From positions 1,665,438 through 1,729,437 of the forward strand of contig CAJNDS010000002.1 of assembly GCA_905221605.1 (NCBI GenBank): a stretch of 64,000 nucleotides of DNA, read 5' to 3'. The position numbers and the translations under genes were made by a program. The notes under the pieces were generated by a model. That model did no database searches. It was not told the origin of the DNA and worked only from the letters and a program-made list of their open reading frames with translations. This DNA is from Symbiodinium natans (lineage: Eukaryota > Sar > Dinophyceae > Suessiales > Symbiodiniaceae). This document shows, piece by piece, positions 54,001-62,200 of this stretch (position 1 is the stretch's first letter; each line of letters starts with the position of its first letter).

Positions 54001-57000
54001 ATCATGGATGCCCCCCCCCCCCCCCCCCCAAGACCGAACAGGAATCACAACGGGCCGTCGTCAAGAAGCACCATACGGGAATTGCATTTTACATTTCAGG
54101 ATAGGATAGGGTTCCGGCGCGTGTAGGCATCTTCCCTGGGTTAGGCATCTTCTTTCTTCAGGAATCCTATCCAGGGACCCCAGTGATCTTGAGAAAGCAC
54201 CAGCTAAGGTTCGACGTCCAGCTCCAGCACCAGCACGTCTATTACCAGCAGCTCGACCACGGCGACTTTGCTGCACCAGCTCTAAGAACGAAGAAGCGTG
54301 AAGACCATGCTGAAGTTGGGCCAAGCAACCTTGTTTGAACAGTCCTAGGCCCGAGGAGGTCCCGTGCATCTCCCTCTCTCGCTCGCTCGCTCGCTCTCTG
54401 TCTCTCTCTCTCTCTCTCTCTTGGACTCGTTGTTGTTTCCCTGTATCTCTTTTTCGCTCTCGTGGGAAGGTGTTTATGACCCTCGGCACACTGCCAACCC
54501 GGAACCTTGCGAGCCGGGACTTGAGGGGTATTGCCCTGACTTCCGCTGATTGTGCAGGCCACCACAAGCAGCTCCTCTACTACCTCCCGGACTCACACGA
54601 CCAGCACCTCCAGCTCCCTGACCCACATAAAGTCGTATTGTATTGGCCCTAGACTGTCTGAAGAGTCTTCAGATTGAGCGCAAAAACGGAGGGGAAGTCG
54701 GCAGCCTCACGAAAGAATCTCAGTGAAAACATGGCATTGCGTTGGCCAAGCCTACAAGATCGAGATGTCAACCCTCGCGTAGGAAGCCTTCATGTGGCAA
54801 AATATGCGGCACGCGTGTTAAGTGCGACAAGCTTAAAACGGCGGCCTATGAGGCTCCGTGACGACGTCCAGCAGCACTGCGACCTTCTCCAGCACGACGC
54901 CTCCCACCTGAACTTGGCCACGTAGGGACCGCTTTGGAAAGAAGGCAAGATTCTTCAAGACCCCACGCAATCACACCAAGGTCTACGAGCGTGTCATCTA
55001 CGAGCTCTCTGACGACAAGCACGTCGCTTACGAGCACAACATCGACGAGCGCAACCAACACCACCAGCACAGCTGCATGGCTGAATCTTCTCCGACCTAT
55101 AGGACCCCTAGTGATTTCAAGGAACGATAATGCTTGGCCTAGCCGGGGATCCTCTTGATTGGAGTCTTAAAGAGCCTGGGCCACTAAGATCGACCACAAG
55201 CACGATGCGTCCCTAAGACCGGGATTCCAAGAAGGATCAAAGGGGATTGTTTAAAACTCCCGCCAGCACCTATACGTAGGCTATAGGGGTCTAGCGTATC
55301 TGGTGTACCACTGTAGTTACCTCTCCCATTCCGCGATCGTGCCAAGACCACTAGCAGCTCCACTTCAACAACTTACACAGTCAGCACCACAAGCTCGGCC
55401 ACATCGAGCAGCACGACAGCCACGAGAAGCTTGGACGTCGCCGTGTGGTTCTGACGCTGTAAAATGTGTTGTATGCTGCATTCGTTTTGGCAATTGTGGA
55501 GTTGCGCCCTGTTCTTCTCTGTCGAACACGTGAGGAACTACAAGCACTTCCAGCTCTGAGACCAGCACAAGCTCTTCCAGCACTACTTCCACCAGCACAA
55601 GTTTCTCAAGCCATACATGGATATTTTTTGTCGGAATGGTGTTGAAGGATGAAGGATGTCCCTGGTTTTGATAGCGCCTTGAAAGGGCATAGCGGCATAC
55701 TGGCAGCATGGTAAAAGCAGTAGATGAAGCTGGCATGATTGAACTCAAGCCCCAGGCTCCCTCAGCACAAGCTCTTCAAGCACCAGCTCCTCTAGCTACA
55801 CCATGTCTTCGACTTCTACCACGGCTACTTCCTCCATATCCAGCACCTCCACAACCCAGACTTCTTCCAGCACCACTTCGACCATGTCGCAAACAACAAC
55901 GTCCAGCGCCACTTTGACGATGACATCTGCCACAGACACATCGACATCCGTGACGTCGTCGACATCCAGCACTTCGGGCACGCACACTTCTACCAGCGGA
56001 ACTTCAACTCTGTCTTCAACCATAACAGTGACGTCAAGCTCCTCCAGCCTGACCTCCACTTCAAGTACAGCCACGGGCACCTCTACTACTACAACGCTGA
56101 GCAGCAGCAGCACTTTGAGTAGTAGCAGCACATTGAGCAGCAGCAGCACATTGAGTAGCAGCAGCACATTGAGCAGCAGCAGCACATTGACCAGCAGCAG
56201 CACATTGACCAGCAGCAGCACATTGAGCAGCAGCAGCACATTGAGCAGCAGCAGCACATTGACCAGCAGCAGCACATTGAGCAGCAGCAGCACATTGACC
56301 AGCAGCAGCACATTGAGCAGCAGCACATCGCAGAGCTCCACCGGTACTTTGAGCGCCCTTAGAAACGTCTTGATTTGAAAGCAATATTGTGTGAAAACAT
56401 GCCCTATATCAAACTCAAGCCCGAAGATCTGCTTGAAAAAGCCCTCTGCCACCTCTGTATCGTCCCGCCAGTCAGGCACCACTACAACCACAGCCTCCAG
56501 CACCTCGTCTTCAACGACCCTTTCTTCCACCCTTTCCACAACATCCACCATCTCAACTACCGGCACCGTTACAAGCACGTCGACGAGCACTGCGACTTTT
56601 AGAGACCCTGCTGCATTCGGGGCACACAAACCGAGTGGGGGGCGAATTGGGCATGCTGACATGGCTGCACCTGTTTAACTGGGATTCTTCCTTTCTCTCA
56701 AAGTGCTTCTATTCAGATTCATGAATTGTTGAAAAACCTGTCTTGTCTTGTTGGCGAACTTGAGATGCCCTCTCAACTTGCTCACAGGTGCCACAACCGT
56801 GCAGATCCTCGGCATGAAAAATGGCCTCCCGAAGCTTCTTTTGTTCGTCTGCAACGAACACCTGGGATGGGCTTCGTATGAAAACCCCCCCCGGAACAGA
56901 GGGGCCCTCAGAGGGGCCCTCTCAAAAGTGTGGGGATGTGAAGAGAGGTTCTCCGCAGCTAAGGGCCCGTCGGCTTTCGGGCCGAGGCCTGTCCCAGCGC

Positions 57001-59241
57001 ACCATTTGGCGTCTGCAAGTGTGGTCTTTAAGCCCCCAAAAGGATCCTCCTGCATTTGGGGTTTGGGGTTTGGGGTTGTAGATCCTTAGGGCTTGAGAAG
57101 CCTGGTTTTGTGAGTGGTGGCTTGCGTTTCAGGATTCCTAGTGTGAACTGCTCTTTGGGGGAGGGGGACCATGAGCCAAAGACGTTCTAAACGTGCAAAA
57201 GGTTCACGTTGCAGCAGGGCAGGTTGGCTGCAAGCACTTGCCAGGTGACCAGCCGCTACTGCGACGTTTAGCTGCAGTCCAGTTGCCCAACTGCACACAG
57301 CTGAGGAGGTTGTGAACTGTACAAGCCTCCTGACACGGAACCTGTAGGTATCAGCTGACCTTCTGCCGGCGTACCTTCCTTGATGACGCTTTGGCCGGCG
57401 ACACGCAGATTACTATTCCTGCGGAGACGGACACAGGTGGGAGGCATGTAGGCAGCAGAAGACAGACTTCCACAAAGTTCTTGTTCGTTGTGCCAATCGC
57501 GAATTCGTCCGCCCTTGAGCCTAAAGTCTCGTAGGTTAAGCCCTGCACCAAGCAAGCTCTTTTTGGTTGCTTTGCTCCATTCCTGGCAATGGGCCACAGG
57601 AAGGAGCAGAGTTGAGTAGTATAGCCAGGCCCAGACCTTCTTCCCAACTCTCGCCCTCCCTCCAGCTGGTTTCTCCCACTTCCTGCTCTACGCCTCGTCG
57701 GCTTTGGCGGAGCAGTCCACCCCGGCGTTCCTTCGTATCGACGATCTGCGGGCCAGGGCAGCTACGCCGCAAAGTTTTTAAACATCTGTGTAATTACGCA
57801 ACTGAGCCGCTGAGGGCACTGAGGCTCAGGGAACCAGGGAATAAAGAACCATCTCTCAATTTCCGAATTTCCTCTCTCCCTCACGAGAGAATCTCGGAGT
57901 GAAGCCTTCTCTTGAGTCTTTGAGGTGGCCAGCCTCAGCTTCGTGGACTTGGATCTCGATGCTGGGGAGATCGGCGGGACCATGAGTGACCCTGGCTGGG
58001 TTTCGGGGGGTTGCAGATTTCGTTGCGGAGGCGAATTCATTATCCTTCATTCTGGGCGTCAATACATCAAGTGAGACGGCCATCGGACTGGGTTACAGGA
58101 ATCCACGGTCCGGGCGGTTGGTTCTCGGATTGGTTCTGGGTTCAGGGCGTAGTGCGTGGAGCTTTCTGGCTTATAGTCAAGAGAGTTTGTTCCAAGGCTG
58201 GACGCCGATTTTCGACGTACATGCGATCACCTCCTACAACATCTACCTGGCCACAAGTTACGACGGTGCCGGCAGGCTCGGCAGGGACTGAGCCCCCCAA
58301 CCGCCGACTCAAGACTCTCAAGATCTGTTTGTACCCCGCAACTGTTTCCCCAACAACCTCAACACCCCAAGTTTGCGCGACCAAAACCCCCCGACATGAC
58401 CTCTTGGCAAAGTTGCATGATCTTCTTGTTCACCTGTTTCCTTACATGAAATATACGGTCTTTAAGTATTAGCAATAGTGCTCTTTTACTGTCCCTTTAG
58501 GATTAGCACCGTTAAAGGCCTTTAATATATTTGTATTGATTCCCCATAGATTCGCTCACTAAATACCCCATTTATCATCATGCAGATCGCTCCCACAAAG
58601 ATAGAATGAATGCTTACCATCCTTTACCCCAACAACGACTCCCAGCCCAGCAAGTTCTCAAGTTTCCTGCCCCGCAGGGAGCTGCAGCAGTCTTCTATGG
58701 GCCTCAGCGTGTTGATCCCCCCAGAGACTGCCCTAAGGCTGGGGGGTTCTCGGTTAAAGCCAGGTTTGTTCTTGGGACTTTCCGGGCTTTGGAGCCATCA
58801 GGTTGACGCAGCAGTAGCGTTCTCGCCGCTTCGTGGGGGTCAAGGCCTGCGCAGGTTATAAAGTGCAAGGTTTTGATACTGCGTTTTGGGAACTTGTGTT
58901 CAGCTCCCCACAAAACAGACCGCGGACACAGAATTCATGTCACGCTGCTGGGGGGCGAGCTATATAAGATTTCGTTCGGAGAGGAAGAACCTTCTGGTGG
59001 CCAGCTGCTCCACCTGCAAAAGTTCAAATTGGATTAATCAATTGCGGAACCCTTTGGGGGCCGTCACCGGGGATCCAAGGTCTGGAGTCCAGGTTTTATT
59101 TTCAGGTCTTGGGGTCGTCCAGAGAAGACAGGCCAACACATATCCCACACGCACCCACGCACACACGGACACACGAACACGCGCACACACAGACACACAC
59201 AGACACACACAGACACACACAGACACACACAGACACACACA

Positions 59242-59294
<53 letters not shown>

Positions 59295-62200
59295 ACAGAC
59301 ACACAGACACACAGACACACAGACACACAGACACACAGACACACACACACACACACACACACACAGAGACACACACACACACACACACAACTCAAAGACA
59401 AGCAGCCCGCAGCAAAAGCACACACGCTCAGAATAACGGCGCCGGAAGGGAATAACAAAAGCGCGCAGGCAAATAACATATGCCAACACGGAGCCGGCAT
59501 AGTAAAGCAAGTTGCTGTCCAATGATTGTCTGGGTTTTGCGAAGTATGAAGACGTTTTGAGAGGCACTTCACGCACCTCGTGGTCTTCGCCACATCGGAA
59601 CTGGCGGAGCAAACGACGCCGGTAGCCCTCCTCCTGTCAGACGTGCAGGCCACGGTCGCCAATGTGAGCTTTGGCCATGACTTGGCATGACCTCATATGT
59701 CTTTCGAGGGCTCAGAGGGGGTCTACTGAAGTTCAAAAAAACTTGGACATGATTGGACTGTGAGGTTTCCACTCGTGGAATTTCTGTTTGTTCACTGAGA
59801 TCTGATATCTGATTTGACAGGTGGGGGCTTGATGGCGCCGCCCACTGTAAAATCGGAACAACATTTGTGCTGTAGGCATCCCTCAGCCAGCTCCACGAAG
59901 TTCAAGACAGCCTACAAAGCTGAATCCTAGGTCTTTGCCGGACTACGACCTAGATGAGCACGAGGTAGCCGGCACACTCGTCACGCGATCGCAAGTGAGA
60001 CGTGGGTGAGCTTAAATGGTCATAGGCCGACCAGGCTTTCGTGGCCTACTTTGTAGGGTTCCCGGGTTCCCGCAAACTGGAACTCAGCTTAAGGACTTGC
60101 TCAAGGTGACTGTGGTGTAAGGCTCAAGATTTCAGGTCCAAGGCTCCCAGGCTTCGAGAGAGAGAGAGAGAGGTGCTGACTGGGAAAGGGAGACTGTGAA
60201 AGAGAGCAGGCTGCTGAGAAGAAGGCCCACTATCAATCGTAAAGATGGAACCAATTAGTAGCGAACTGCTGTTAACGAGCTTCATTAGCTATAGAGGCCA
60301 TTCCGAATGCACCTGTAGACTTCCAAAGTCTCGCGCGCTGGCGATCCTGGGCTTGCCGAGGTCTGGGATGAGCCCCGCAACACAGAGCAGGCGTGGATGG
60401 CTGGGTGTTGTGTTAGAGGGCTGAACAGTTTAAGACCCTTCCCAAGGTTTGTCTGCTTAGCGGTCTTACCGTCGGCTCTCCTTCAGCGGTTTTTGTTGTT
60501 CAGCGGCTGACCCCACAACGACTCTCAGAGCCAGGTGACGCATTACGTCATCTACTTCGCAGACTACAACGTTTCCAACGGCTCTGACATTCGCTGCTGA
60601 GCTGATGTCAAGAGGGTCAAGCGATGTTTACCTTTCTTGCGCGTGTCTCACGTTGAGGTGCTTACTTCCAGAACGTCTCCGTTGGGAATGACAGCCTGGC
60701 AGTCCGACCCGACACGCCTTTGCTTAACTATGCCAATGTCGTGCCCGAGACGACACACGTGGCTATCTATTCTCTGTCCTCTCTTACTGAGCAGCTTGGA
60801 AGCATTCGGCTGCGCTTTAGGGTCTCAGGCAGCAGTTTGGTGTTGTAGCAGATGTGTGCTAGAGACAAAGCCAAAACTGAGCGCAGGTTTGGGGCACTTC
60901 AAAGCTGAGAGGGCACTTCACTTAGCAATCCTGGCTTCTGGACTCAGGCAGAGCACACCTGCAACGCACGCCATCGTGGATGCAGTTGCCACCGTTTCGG
61001 GGACCTTGTTCGTGGACAAGGACCTAGTGCAACACACACACACACACACACACACACTGATTTTCAAATCCCTCAATCAAACTTAGCCAGAAAGAACCAT
61101 GTTCCCATGGTCTTGTGATGCGCAGTTCTGAGCCTTGGAGGACTTGGACGAGGAGGAAATTGGTGGGCGCCTGTCATGGCGGCTGCCTGCGCAGACAGAG
61201 AAGGTCACCGGGGCCTAAAACTGCACAACCGCAAATATCCTTAAGATTGACAAAGCCGACGCTAGAACAGCATTCCACGTCACTGGCAACGCTAAGTCTA
61301 AAGAAGTGCCCTGCCCACCCGAAACCCAAACAAGACACCCAAATCTTAATCCTGAATCTTACAGACACTGCAAGCCCCAGTATCTGCGCCGATGCAGCGG
61401 ACCTGCCCGGGGCTGCTCTGCGTACCCCTTGAGCCCTTGCAGGAGTTTAGGCTTGTAGCCGCATCTTAGTGGGTCTTGTGTGCCCAATTGCGTCTATCAA
61501 GCGGAGCACTAGACATGGTGCTTATACTTGTCGGTTCAAAAGGGTCAGAAACACCAGGTCAGCCAGTACAATGTCTACATCGCAGAAAGCGCGGATGGAC
61601 TCAATAGGCAGCTGATCAGCTACGAGATGCACATGGTCTTGGGCTCCGACGGAAATGGTACCTCAGGAGAGAGCAAACCCCAAACCGCGGACTGAATCTG
61701 CGGTGTTGGGGGTGTCTGGAAAAGTTTCAGTGGCTCCACGCTCCATCGAACTCGCATTCATTCATTCGACCATTTAGGTATACCCCAAAACAGTCTCAAG
61801 ATTTTTCAAAGTAGGAGGCGACGATGCGAACTACCTGGACATCCCGCCAGACACGGCCTTGCAGTCGTTCTCGAACATGTTGGTGTACACTCGCTCAGCA
61901 CTTGTCGAACAGAGCCTTGGATATAAGATTGGCCGAGGAAGACGTAAGCGCGACGTAAGCGCTAGGTTGTTGTGTAGAAGCCGTAGAAGCCTGAAGTCGG
62001 CCTCTTTGCAGACTGGCTCGTACACCCCCCCCCCCCCCCCCGCCCTACAACGGCGGTCTGCACCGTCCCTCAGCTGCCACTCCTCGAGGGCAACTGATGT
62101 TTTAGTGGTGCTACTAAAGTGGTCACTCTCTTTGCCGAAATTTGCTCCGCCATTAGCAGAACTATCACCCTGAACTGAGGAGTACACCCGATTCGTTCGT

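Noticed and set aside
55796-56662. 288-residue minus-strand open frame, Val/Leu-rich
   Set aside because: It is the complement of the Ser/Thr linker exon, whose simple codon repeat keeps several frames open.
59038-59662. Long Cys-Val minus frames and Thr-His plus frames
   Set aside because: They arise from the CA/CAGACA microsatellite inside an intron; dinucleotide repeats stay open in all frames.
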